Source: CAZGOM01 sp964542875 (lineage in GTDB: Bacteria; Planctomycetota; Phycisphaerae; Phycisphaerales; Phycisphaeraceae). From it: DNA of 31,862 nt. Position 1 is the first letter of the stretch; every line of letters starts with the position of its first letter. This document shows positions 15,429 to 23,134 of the stretch, piece by piece. Under the pieces are notes generated by a model. That model searched no databases. It was not told where the DNA came from and saw only the letters and a program-made list of their open reading frames with translations. Made by a program: the position numbers and the translations under genes. The stretch covers positions 1 to 31,862 of the forward strand of contig CAZIWA010000061.1 of assembly GCA_964542875.1 (NCBI GenBank), read 5' to 3'.

Positions 15429-18389
15429 ATGACCGGGGAAGGCATATTTGAGGATCTGCGGGCGATCAGTGAGCGTGTGGTGCCGGTGCTGCTTCATTCG
15501 CTGTGGCAGGCCGGTCTGGCAGCGCTGGTGTTGTGGGGTGTGCTGAAGGTGACCCCGGCGAGCAAGCCGGGGCGGCGGTATGGGGCGAGCTTGTGCGCGC
15601 TACTGGCTGTGGTGATGTGCGCGGCGGGGACGTGGGCGTGGATGGGGCGGCAAGGCTTTATTCCGGGAAAGCCTGTCGTGATCGAAGTAACACGCTTTGC
15701 CCATGAGCGGGAGGTGGTGCTGGGGCCGGAGGTGAAGGATGTGATGATTGCCGCATCGCAGCCTGCGGGACCGGTGATTCGGCAGAGCCAGCCCGATGAG
15801 GTGATCTACCCCAGGATGGGGTGGATGCAGTGGGTGGCGCTGGCGTGGATGCTGGGGGCGGGATTTGGAATGCTGCGGAGCATGAGGGACCTGGCGGGGG
15901 CGGGGTTGCTGATCAAGCATTCGCGTGATGTGGATGACCCGGCGTGGCTGGAAGCGCTGAGCCAGACGTGCGCGGCGCTTGGCCTGACGCGGAGGGTGCG
16001 GCTGGCGCTGAGTGACGGGGTGCGGGTGCCGACGGTGGCGGGGCTTTTAACACCGGTGGTGCTGATTCCGGGTTTTGCGGCGCCGGGGCTGACGGGGGAG
16101 GCGCTGAAGATGATCCTGGCGCATGAGCTGACCCATGTGCGCAGGCATGATTTGTGGATCGGGCTGTTTGAGTCGGTGGTGGAAGCGCTGCTATTTTTCA
16201 ACCCTGCGGTGCGGTGGATCGCGCGGCAGATGAAGGTGGAGCGTGAGTGCTGCTGCGATGAGGTTTCGGCCCGGGTGTGCGATTCGGGGCCGGCGGGGTA
16301 TGCCCGGCTGCTGGCCGCATGGGCCACCCAGGAACCGATTCAAAAACTGGGGCATAACGACCTGGTGATGGGGTTTGACGGGGGCGTGAAGACGCGCAGC
16401 CTGACGGTGGAGCGGATGGTGCGGGTGCTGTTTCCGAGCAGATCGGTGACCCGGAAAGCGCCGGTGTGGGCGCTGGTGGCGGGGGTTGGGGCGTTTTTGA
16501 TGGCGAGCGCGGCGACGGGCGTGATGGCGCAGACGGTGGTGAAAACGGTGGTGCGGGCGCTGACTCCGGCGGAGCGTGTGGAGGTGATGGCCAAGGCGCT
16601 GCCGATACCGGTGACGGATCAGGAGCGGTATTTCAGCAGTTCACCGCCGAAGCTGGAACTGACGGTGACGCCGGCGCCGGGGAAGCAGTTTACGTCAGGC
16701 GCGCTGGTGCAGTTTTTTTCCCAGGGGCGTTATGTGGGTGAGGAACACGGCGGGGAAGCACACAACAGCATTGGGCTGATGGATCGCGTTTATGACCTGG
16801 ATCGGTTTCACGGCATAACGGGGTGGGTGTGCATCATCGAGAAAAGCACCGGGGTGACGGTGAAGGGGCCGATCGAAAGGAACAAACTGCCGGTGGTGAT
16901 GGAAAATGGCGAGCCGTATGTGAAGGTTTCCATGGAAGTCGGCGGCGGGCGGCGGCGCACGGTGCGGGTGGTGGATGAAGCGGATGCGCCCGTCGCGCGT
17001 GCAAAGGTGGCCGTGATGGCTGCGTTGAGGCCTAGCCGGCAAGTACAGATGCTTGGGGTGCCGCATGTATGGGAAACCGATGAATCAGGCCGGGTGAGCT
17101 TTGATGTGAATTCGTCGGTGCCGGTGGTTGTGCGGGTGTATGCCAAGGGCCGGATGCCTGCGACGGCGTGGATTGCCCCCGGAGGGCCCGACGAGCAGAA
17201 ATTGGTGACCAAACCTGCGCAGGTGACACGCGGGCGACTGGTGTGGGGCACGACGGGAAAACCGATGCCTAATGAGGATGTGAGAATTAGTTCGTACTCG
17301 TTGGAGACGCCGACTTCCGAATACCAAGGGCTGTCAATTCGAGGGTGGATCGTGCGCCAGTGGATGCATACGAAAACGGATAATGAAGGGCGTTTCAGCT
17401 TCGACATTCTTGAAGAAGGATGGCGGTATTCGCTGAGTTTTGGCTCTTCCATCGGGGAGATCCCGGACGTGGCGGCGGGAGTGGACCTTGGTGATGTGGC
17501 GGTGGGGAGGGTTCGGATCAAAGGACGTGTGATCGACTCAGACAATTTGTTGGCGGATGGAAAAGGGAAGGTGTGGGTGAGATCGCTGGCTGGAGGAATA
17601 GGGGGCGGGCCGGAGAGAGTGAAGAAGTCGGAGACTGGGGAGTTGATGCTTGATTCGGGTGAAATGCAGCCTGGCCGGGTGGATGTGATGTACATCGGAC
17701 AGGGGCGGCACGTGAAAATGTTTGACCGGGAACTTAAAGGTGGCGAGGTGCTGGAAGGGCTGGAGTTTGATATCAGGAAGGCGCTTGGGCCGCAGCCCAA
17801 GACGTCGCCGGTGACGATCAAGGTTCAGGTGCCGGAGGGAAACCCCGCGCCGGTGGGGGTGGTGCGGCTTTCGCCTGATCTGGATGGGAAGGGTGAGGTG
17901 TGGTTCACCGCGCAAGACAAGGGCCGCAAGACGGTGATGCTGGATCAGGGGCAGAGGTATGACACGTACACGGGGACGCAGTTTCTGGGATTCAGGGTGT
18001 TGCGCGGAGCATCGTTTAAGGTGCCCGAGGACGGGAGCGCCAAAGAAGTGACCGTGGAACTGATGCAGGCGGTGGCGGTGGTGGGGAAGGTGATGACTCC
18101 CGAGGGCAAGCCGTGGCCGGTGTTCAGGCTACGGCTGGGTATCGTGGATGACAAAGGGAAGATGAGCGAGCTTGTCGGGAGCGACCTGGAAAGCCGGCCG
18201 CAGAAGGGTGAGGGGCGATTTGCGGTGGATATCCTGGAATTGGGGAAGACGTACATCGTGAAGGTGGTGGTGCAGCGGTCCGATGGCGTCGAAGAGGTGC
18301 ATGACCTGGGGCCGTATCTGATGACCAAGGAGCGGTCGGTGCGCGAGGGGGATGTGGTGGTGGGGCGCGGGCGGGTGGGGACGTGGTGA
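15429..18389 (+). CDS. BlaR1-like M56 membrane metalloprotease (copy 2, tandem paralogue)
   Basis: 986 residues, colinear with the previous gene. It has VLLHSLWQAGLAALVLWGVL, the zinc motif HELTH at 232-236 followed by VRRHDLW, FFNPAVRWIARQMKVERECCCDEVS, and a fourth membrane segment near 345-365. The C-terminal region repeats the same module order: VRVVDEADAPVARAKVAV, GRLVWGTTGKPMPNEDV, FSFDILEEGWRYSLSFG, VVGKVMTPEGKPWPVF and a final DLGPYLMTKE (DLGPYL/ELGPYL in both). Sequence between the modules has diverged strongly, unlike the protease core. It starts 33 bp after copy 1 with AAAGG upstream, so it is in the same operon. The duplication may let one repressor respond to two signals, or the two may form a heteromer; both ideas are inference. 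Confidence 0.85.
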   Translation: MTGEGIFEDLRAISERVVPVLLHSLWQAGLAALVLWGVLKVTPASKPGRRYGASLCALLAVVMCAAGTWAWMGRQGFIPGKPVVIEVTRFAHEREVVLGPEVKDVMIAASQPAGPVIRQSQPDEVIYPRMGWMQWVALAWMLGAGFGMLRSMRDLAGAGLLIKHSRDVDDPAWLEALSQTCAALGLTRRVRLALSDGVRVPTVAGLLTPVVLIPGFAAPGLTGEALKMILAHELTHVRRHDLWIGLFESVVEALLFFNPAVRWIARQMKVERECCCDEVSARVCDSGPAGYARLLAAWATQEPIQKLGHNDLVMGFDGGVKTRSLTVERMVRVLFPSRSVTRKAPVWALVAGVGAFLMASAATGVMAQTVVKTVVRALTPAERVEVMAKALPIPVTDQERYFSSSPPKLELTVTPAPGKQFTSGALVQFFSQGRYVGEEHGGEAHNSIGLMDRVYDLDRFHGITGWVCIIEKSTGVTVKGPIERNKLPVVMENGEPYVKVSMEVGGGRRRTVRVVDEADAPVARAKVAVMAALRPSRQVQMLGVPHVWETDESGRVSFDVNSSVPVVVRVYAKGRMPATAWIAPGGPDEQKLVTKPAQVTRGRLVWGTTGKPMPNEDVRISSYSLETPTSEYQGLSIRGWIVRQWMHTKTDNEGRFSFDILEEGWRYSLSFGSSIGEIPDVAAGVDLGDVAVGRVRIKGRVIDSDNLLADGKGKVWVRSLAGGIGGGPERVKKSETGELMLDSGEMQPGRVDVMYIGQGRHVKMFDRELKGGEVLEGLEFDIRKALGPQPKTSPVTIKVQVPEGNPAPVGVVRLSPDLDGKGEVWFTAQDKGRKTVMLDQGQRYDTYTGTQFLGFRVLRGASFKVPEDGSAKEVTVELMQAVAVVGKVMTPEGKPWPVFRLRLGIVDDKGKMSELVGSDLESRPQKGEGRFAVDILELGKTYIVKVVVQRSDGVEEVHDLGPYLMTKERSVREGDVVVGRGRVGTW

Positions 18390-18661
18390 AGAAAGGCAAA
18401 AGGGATAAGGGATAAGTAAGAGGCAGAGGGGAGTGGGTTTAACGGGTTGGTCAGCGTTGAAGTGTGCAGGAGCATCTTTAGAAGGCTGAAACCCGGGGTG
18501 TAATAGGGCCGTGCCTTCAGCACTTTGGATGAGGATGCGAGGGCTTAATTGAACCGTATTGGTCCTCACTCCAACCCTCTTCCAAAGGGGGAGGAGGCAA
18601 GAACCGTGCTGTGACCCGTGCGGGAGTAGAGAAACAGAAGTCGTTGCGTTGAGAGTGTGGC
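18390..18661. repeat. Intergenic region with dispersed repeat copies
   Basis: Positions 18392-18505 are repeat copy B, matching 4004-4115 (AAAGGGATAAGG, GGGATAAGTAAGAGG, then TTGAAGTG...CCCGGGGTGT). Positions 18508-18530 resemble 5227-5247. Positions 18563-18615 are a further copy of the CCTCACTCCAACCCTCTTCC / AAAGGGGGAGGAGG family found at 6392-6484. No gene is supported. The flanking genes converge. Confidence 0.55.
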
Positions 18662-19759
18662 TTAGAACTGGATGGGGACGCCTTCGTCCTTCCACTTGCG
18701 GACGAGGAGTTGGATGTCCGCCATGGCGGCTTCGATGCGTTTGACGGAGTCGTTGAGGTTGTTGTAGAGCGCGGGGTCGTTGATGAGCTTGCCGGTGGTG
18801 CCTTCACCTGCGCGGGCCTGGTCGAGGAGTTTCTTGGCGGAGTTCATGGCGCTGGAAAGTTCATCAGCGGTGGCGATGTACTTGCGTGCCAGGGCGTTGA
18901 CCTGTTCGCGGGTGTCCTTGGCCAAGCCGTTGAATTCATCTGCGCCCTTGTCGAGCTTGGCCATGACGGAGCGGGCCTTGGCTGCGGTTTCGGTGATGTC
19001 TTCGCGGAGCTTCTTGTCGTTGACCCATTTGTCGAGGCCTTCGACGACTTTTTCGATTTCCTTGACGCGCTGGTCGACGCGGAGGGTGATGGAGTAGAGG
19101 TTGGCCTTGGAGGGGTCGAGGTTGACCTGGTCGAGGGTGCGCTGGGAGGTGAGCTCCTTGATGTTGGAGCCGACGGAGGTCCATTCGCCCGAGAGCTGGG
19201 TGAAGGATTCGGTGGCGGTGCGCAGGTCCTTCATGGGTTCTTTGAGGGCGGCGCGGATTTCAGCGGTGAACTGGGAGACGAGGTCGGACTGGGTGCCCTG
19301 GATGGGGTTTTCGACGCCGCGGTCGCTGAGCCACTGGGGGTGGGCCTGCTGAGTGGCGGGGAGGGTGTCGGGACTGGTTTCGGCGAGGGGGTCGGGTTTG
19401 AGGACGCGCAGGCCGACGGCGGGGCTGCCGCCGATGAGGGGGGATTCGATGCTGGCGCTGACGTCGTAGGGGATCTGCTGGGAGTATTTCTGTTCGATGA
19501 GGGCGGTGACGAGGACGCCGGTTTTGCCTTCGGAGGGGTTGTGGAGGGAGATGTCCATGACGCGGCCGACATCGATGCCGGCGAAGCGGACGCGGCTGCC
19601 GTTGTTGAGGCCGGAGGCGTGGTTGAGGGCGATGGCGATGCGGAAGCCTTTTTCGCTCCAGACGGAGGCGTAGCCGAACATCATGAGGAGGAACGCGAGC
19701 CCGGCCAGCCCTGCGAGGGTGGTGACGCCGACAAGGAAATTGCTGGACTTGGGGTTCAT
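18662..19759 (-). CDS. mlaD: MlaD/MCE-family lipid transport protein
   Basis: 365 residues. One N-terminal membrane anchor (residues 10-28) follows MNPKSSNFLVG. An MCE domain then runs from about 36 to 115 (FRIAIALNHASGLNNGSRVRFAGIDVGRVMDI, and SPLIGGSPAVGLRVL). The rest is long helical/coiled-coil sequence (for example VNALARKYIATADELSSAMNSAKKLLDQ), longer than E. coli MlaD (about 180) and more like MCE proteins whose helices form a tube or bridge. The family acts at the inner membrane facing the periplasm in glycerophospholipid trafficking. The ATG at 19757-19759 has AAGG eight bases upstream. It lies 147 bp downstream of the MlaF-like ATPase on the same strand, consistent with one transporter. 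The symbol reflects family, not proven function. Confidence 0.8.
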   Translation of the reverse strand: MNPKSSNFLVGVTTLAGLAGLAFLLMMFGYASVWSEKGFRIAIALNHASGLNNGSRVRFAGIDVGRVMDISLHNPSEGKTGVLVTALIEQKYSQQIPYDVSASIESPLIGGSPAVGLRVLKPDPLAETSPDTLPATQQAHPQWLSDRGVENPIQGTQSDLVSQFTAEIRAALKEPMKDLRTATESFTQLSGEWTSVGSNIKELTSQRTLDQVNLDPSKANLYSITLRVDQRVKEIEKVVEGLDKWVNDKKLREDITETAAKARSVMAKLDKGADEFNGLAKDTREQVNALARKYIATADELSSAMNSAKKLLDQARAGEGTTGKLINDPALYNNLNDSVKRIEAAMADIQLLVRKWKDEGVPIQF

Positions 19760-19852
19760 CGGGAGTGCCTTGGCTGAGCCGGAGTCAGGAAAGTATAGCG
19801 GGGTGTGGAGCGGGAGGCCGTTTTGGGGGTCAGGGGGCGTTGGCTGTGGGAA

Positions 19853-19890
19853 GCCAACGGGAAGGGGGGCAGGTCCCCGAAGACCGGGAG
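19853..19890. repeat. CCAACGGGAA..CAGGTCCC dispersed repeat in the mlaF-mlaD gap
   Basis: A shorter copy of the repeat at 1493-1548, in the 147-bp gap between the MlaF-like and MlaD-like genes. It shares CCAACGGGAA, CAGGTCCCCGAAGAC and a purine-rich link. Confidence 0.5.
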
Positions 19891-19906
19891 GCTGGGGGGT
19901 GTTGGT

Positions 19907-20767
19907 TCATTGCTTTTCCTCCACTTGGCTGGACTGGGAGAAGCCGGCTTTGATCTGGGCGAGGTCTTCCTCGTCGGCACGGCCTTCGACGAAGCCGCGG
20001 ACCATGGGGTTGTCGGAATTCTTGAAGTCTTCGAGCTTGCCGTCGGCGACGATTTTGCCTGCGTTGAGCATGACCATGCGGTCGGCGATCTTCTGGGCGC
20101 TGTTCATGTCGTGGGTGACGACGATGCTGGTGACGCCGAGGTTTTTGGAGAGCGAGAGGATGAGTTCGTTGATGGAGTCGGAGCGGACGGGGTCGAGGCC
20201 GGTGGTGGGTTCATCGTAGAGGATGAGCTGCGGGGCCAGGACGACTGCGCGGGCGAGGGCGACGCGTTTTTTTTGTCCGCCTGAGAGGTCGCCGGGCATT
20301 TTTTCCTGGATGTCGGTGAGGCCGACCATGCGGAGGACTTCCTGGCAGCGTGCATCCTGGTCTTGCCGGGACATCTTGGTGTGGTGTTCGAGAGGGAAGC
20401 AGATGTTGTCGCGGACGTTCATGGAGTCAAAGAGCGCGGCCATTTGAAAGAGGAAGCCGATTTTCTTCCGGCTTTCGACCATTTCCTGCTCGTTTAGCTG
20501 GTCCATGCGCTTGTCGTCGAACCAGACTTCGCCCGCGTCGGGCTTGAGGAGGCCGACGATGTGCTTGAGGAGGACGCTTTTGCCGGTGCCGGAGGGGCCG
20601 ATGATGACGGTGGTTTTGCCGGCCTGAAAGTCCAGGTCGATGCCGTCGAGGACAACGAGCTTGCCGAAGGCTTTTTTAATCCCTTTGAGCCGGACGCAGG
20701 GGTCTGAGCCCTGTGGTTTGGCGGGCTGAGCGGTTTTGGGAGGTTGTGTGGTGGGTTGTTGTGGCAC
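19907..20767 (-). CDS. mlaF: MlaF-like ABC transporter ATP-binding protein
   Basis: 286 residues. The Walker A motif GPSGTGKS is at 57-64, the Q-loop glutamine at 108, the signature LSGGQKKRVALARA at 161-174, Walker B LILYDE ending at Glu186, and the H-loop histidine at 219 (VVTHDMNSA). The FLFQMAALFDSMNVRDN segment after the Q-loop is characteristic of the MlaF/Ttg2A subgroup. A proline/glutamine-rich leader of about 20 residues precedes the domain. Translation appears to start at GTG 20767, immediately after the TAA of the aminotransferase gene (20768-20770); no better start exists downstream, and the ribosome-binding site is weak, suggesting translational coupling. The permease MlaE, normally adjacent, is absent from the window. 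Confidence 0.85.
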   Translation of the reverse strand: MPQQPTTQPPKTAQPAKPQGSDPCVRLKGIKKAFGKLVVLDGIDLDFQAGKTTVIIGPSGTGKSVLLKHIVGLLKPDAGEVWFDDKRMDQLNEQEMVESRKKIGFLFQMAALFDSMNVRDNICFPLEHHTKMSRQDQDARCQEVLRMVGLTDIQEKMPGDLSGGQKKRVALARAVVLAPQLILYDEPTTGLDPVRSDSINELILSLSKNLGVTSIVVTHDMNSAQKIADRMVMLNAGKIVADGKLEDFKNSDNPMVRGFVEGRADEEDLAQIKAGFSQSSQVEEKQ

Positions 20768-21871
20768 TTAAAAGAAGCTCTTGATGGCTTGGACGACTTC
20801 CTGTTTCTGGGCGTCGGTGAGCTCGGGGTAGATCGGGATGCTGACGACTTCGTTGGCGGCTTTTTCGCTTTCGGGGAAGTCGCCTTGCTTGTAGCCCAGG
20901 TAGCTGAAGCACTTTTGCAGGTGGAGGGGGAGTGGATAGTAAACGCCGTGGCCGATGCCTTTGGCGGTCAAGTGTGCCCGGAAGGCTTCGCGTTTGCCAT
21001 CGGGGATTCTCAGGGTGTATTGATTGAAAATGTGGTGCATGCCGGCGGGGGCTGTGGGGGTGACCAGGGGGAGGCCGGCGAAGGATTGGGTGTAAAAGGC
21101 GGCGTTGGCGATGCGAGCCTGCTCCCAGGCGGCGAGGTGGGGGAGCTTGAGGTCCAGGAAGCCGGCCTGGAGGGCGTCGATGCGGAAGTTTGCGCCGACG
21201 ACATCATGGAAATAGACGCGTTCGCCGCCATGGACGCGAAGCTTTTTCATGGTGCGGGCGAGTTCGGGGTCGTTGGTGGAGCAGGCGCCGGCGTCGCCGA
21301 GCGCGCCGAGGTTTTTGGTGGGGTAGAAGCTGAGTGCGCCGATGTGGCCCATGGAGCCCGCGGGGCGGTTTTTATCCTTTGCGCCGATGGCCTGGGCGGC
21401 GTCTTCGATGACGAAAAGATTGTGTTTTTTGGCGAAGGCGAGGATCGGGTCCATGTCGGCGCAGAGGCCAAAGAGATGGACGGGCATGATGGCTTTGGTT
21501 TTGGAGGTGAGGGCGGCGGCCAGCAGAGCGGGGTTCAAATTGAAGGTGACGGGGTCGATGTCGACGAATTTGGGGACAGCGCCCAGGCGGGAGATACAGC
21601 CTGCAGTGGCAAAAAAGGTGAAGGGGGCGGTGATGACTTCATCGCCGGGGCCGATGCCCAGGGCCATCATGGCCAGGAGGAGGGCGTCGGTGCCGGAAGA
21701 GACGCCGACGGTGAACTGGGTGCCGGTGGTTTTGGCGAGGTTGGCCTCGAAGGATTCGGTTTTGGGTCCGAGAATGAAGCTGCTGGTGGCCACGGTTTTG
21801 GCGAAGAGTTCCTGGAACTGGGCCGCAAGGGGGGCGTTCTGGAGGGTGAGATCAAGCAGGGGTACGGCCAT
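20768..21871 (-). CDS. DegT/DnrJ/EryC1/StrS-family sugar aminotransferase
   Basis: A 367-residue fold-type I PLP aminotransferase. Landmarks: VGVSSGTDALLLAM (58-71), GDEVITAPFTFFATAGCI, PVHLFGLCADMD, and VIEDAAQAIGA with Asp157 contacting the PLP ring nitrogen. SFYPTKNLGALGDAGA carries the probable Schiff-base Lys186. The family transfers an amino group to keto-sugar nucleotides for surface polysaccharides or lipid A-type sugars; the closest pattern is the UDP-GlcNAc3NAcA/WbpE-WlbC type, but the substrate cannot be decided. AAGGA lies five bases before the ATG at 21869-21871. The gene runs directly into the MlaF-like ATPase with no gap, an unusual pairing linking envelope sugar synthesis with lipid transport. 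It is divergent from dapB. Confidence 0.85.
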   Translation of the reverse strand: MAVPLLDLTLQNAPLAAQFQELFAKTVATSSFILGPKTESFEANLAKTTGTQFTVGVSSGTDALLLAMMALGIGPGDEVITAPFTFFATAGCISRLGAVPKFVDIDPVTFNLNPALLAAALTSKTKAIMPVHLFGLCADMDPILAFAKKHNLFVIEDAAQAIGAKDKNRPAGSMGHIGALSFYPTKNLGALGDAGACSTNDPELARTMKKLRVHGGERVYFHDVVGANFRIDALQAGFLDLKLPHLAAWEQARIANAAFYTQSFAGLPLVTPTAPAGMHHIFNQYTLRIPDGKREAFRAHLTAKGIGHGVYYPLPLHLQKCFSYLGYKQGDFPESEKAANEVVSIPIYPELTDAQKQEVVQAIKSFF

Positions 21872-22037
21872 GGTGGTCCTTGAATTTGCGGGAGCGGGGG
21901 GCCTTTGAGGCGGGTTGGGGCCCGGCGTGGTGCGGGCATGTCGGTGTAGAACGTGTTAAATTCTAAGGTCTCTTTCCCGCGGGCGCTTGTCCGGACGGGG
22001 ATTGAAACATCAAACGGCACGCGATGACGAGGATTTT
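21872..22037. promoter_or_regulatory. Divergent aminotransferase-dapB intergenic region
   Basis: 166 bp between two divergent genes, so it should carry both promoters. AT-rich TGTTAAATTCTAAGG at 21953-21967 is the only promoter-like patch, a possible -10 for dapB. At 21972-22008 there is a 37-base sequence with embedded palindromes CCCGCGGG and GTCCGGAC, ending GGGGATTGAAAC, that looks like a single CRISPR-type repeat but has no second copy. Confidence 0.35.
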
Positions 22038-22847
22038 ATGACAGACGGCACAGTGACAGTCGGGATTAATGGCGCAGGTGGACGCATGGGCCGGAGGCTG
22101 GTGGCGCTGGCGATGGAAGACGCCGGGCTGAAGCTGACGGGCGCGATCGAGCATGGTTCGAGCCCGTTCCTTGGCCAGGATGCGGGCCTGCTGGCGGGCG
22201 CGACCAAAGCGGAAGTGCCGCTGACGGCGGGTTTTCCGGCGAAGCTGCCGCAGGTGCTGATCGACTTTACGATCCCCGCAGGGACGCGCACGGCGCTGGA
22301 ATTGTGCGTAAAGAACAAGATCGCGCTGGTGATCGGAACGACAGGGCTGACCGCGGACGACCACAAGCTGATCGACGAAGCGGCGAAGTCCATCGCTGTG
22401 CTGCAGGCGCCGAACATGAGCCTTGGCGTGAACCTGCTGTTTGCGCTGGCGGCACAGGTGGCCAAGCGGCTGGGGGACGATTACGACATCGAAATCGTGG
22501 AAGCGCACCACCGGTTTAAGAAGGATTCGCCCTCGGGCACCGCGCTGGGCATCGCCCAGGCGATCTGCGATGCGACGGGCAAGAGCATCGAAAAAGACGT
22601 TGTCCACGGCCGGCACGGCGACGACACCACGCGGGTGCGCGGCGAAATCGGCATGCACGCTGTGCGCATCGGTGACGTGGTGGGCGACCACACGGTGAGC
22701 TTCGGCGCGCTGGGCGAACGGCTGGAACTGACGCATCTGGCGTCGACGCGCGATGTGTTTGCACGCGGCGCGCTGCGGGCGGGCAAGTGGCTGGCGGGGC
22801 AGAAGAACCCGGGCCGGTACAAGATGGCGGATGTGCTGGGGCTGTGA
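22038..22847 (+). CDS. dapB: 4-hydroxy-tetrahydrodipicolinate reductase
   Basis: 269 residues from ATG 22038, with GAGGA four to five bases upstream; an in-frame upstream extension to 21987 lies in non-coding-like sequence. The N-terminal NAD(P)H motif GINGAGGRMGRRL begins at residue 9. IDFTIPAGT, IGTTGL and APNMSLGVNLLF follow. The active-site block VEAHHRFKKDSPSGTAL has His157-His158 and the substrate-binding lysine region at 161-162. The enzyme reduces hydroxytetrahydrodipicolinate in the lysine/meso-diaminopimelate pathway in the cytoplasm. DapA is not in the window. It is monocistronic, ending 46 bp before a strong hairpin terminator. Length and motifs match the family fully. Confidence 0.94.
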   Translation: MTDGTVTVGINGAGGRMGRRLVALAMEDAGLKLTGAIEHGSSPFLGQDAGLLAGATKAEVPLTAGFPAKLPQVLIDFTIPAGTRTALELCVKNKIALVIGTTGLTADDHKLIDEAAKSIAVLQAPNMSLGVNLLFALAAQVAKRLGDDYDIEIVEAHHRFKKDSPSGTALGIAQAICDATGKSIEKDVVHGRHGDDTTRVRGEIGMHAVRIGDVVGDHTVSFGALGERLELTHLASTRDVFARGALRAGKWLAGQKNPGRYKMADVLGL

Positions 22848-22892
22848 GGGGGAAGAGTCTCCGCATCCTGAGGTAATGGTGTGAATTAATAG

Positions 22893-22931
22893 CGCAGCAC
22901 GGCTTTTTAGGGCCGTGCTGCGTTGGTTTTT
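22893..22931. terminator. Rho-independent terminator after dapB, shared with convergent small gene
   Basis: CGCAGCACGGC (22893-22903) pairs perfectly with GCCGTGCTGCG (22912-22922), an 11-bp stem with an 8-base loop, followed on + by TTGGTTTTTGG. It lies between dapB and the convergent 38-aa gene that ends at 22947, so it may serve both directions. Confidence 0.85.
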
Positions 22932-22946
22932 GGGGTTGGGTAAGGG

Positions 22947-23063
22947 TTATCGGCCAAGCATTTTGGCGACGATGAAGATGACGATGGCGCCGAAGAAGCC
23001 GCCGCCGAGGAGGAGATAGAGGATGGACCAACCGGCTGCAGCGAGGGTGATGAGAGGGATCAT
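22947..23063 (-). CDS. 38-residue small membrane protein
   Basis: A very short gene. ATG at 23061-23063 and TAA at 22947-22949 give 38 codons. AAAGGA sits five bases upstream of the ATG, a better Shine-Dalgarno sequence than most genes in the window. The product starts MIPLITLAAAGWSILYLLLG, then a glycine run and a second hydrophobic stretch (FFGAIVIFIVA), ending KMLGR. It therefore has one long or two short membrane segments with a basic tail. It lies downstream of the glycine-zipper gene on the same strand with a 71-bp gap and ends before a hairpin terminator. No function can be assigned; small stress-induced membrane proteins are a plausible class. Confidence 0.65.
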   Translation of the reverse strand: MIPLITLAAAGWSILYLLLGGGFFGAIVIFIVAKMLGR

Positions 23064-23134
23064 GGGAATCCTTTCGGATGGGGTTTGAAAGTGAAAAGAC
23101 GACGTTTGAGAGATCGGTATCGATTCGGGTGGGT

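Noticed and set aside
21968..22008. CRISPR array
   Set aside because: Only one repeat-like unit ending ATTGAAAC is present; no spacers, no second repeat, no cas genes in the window.
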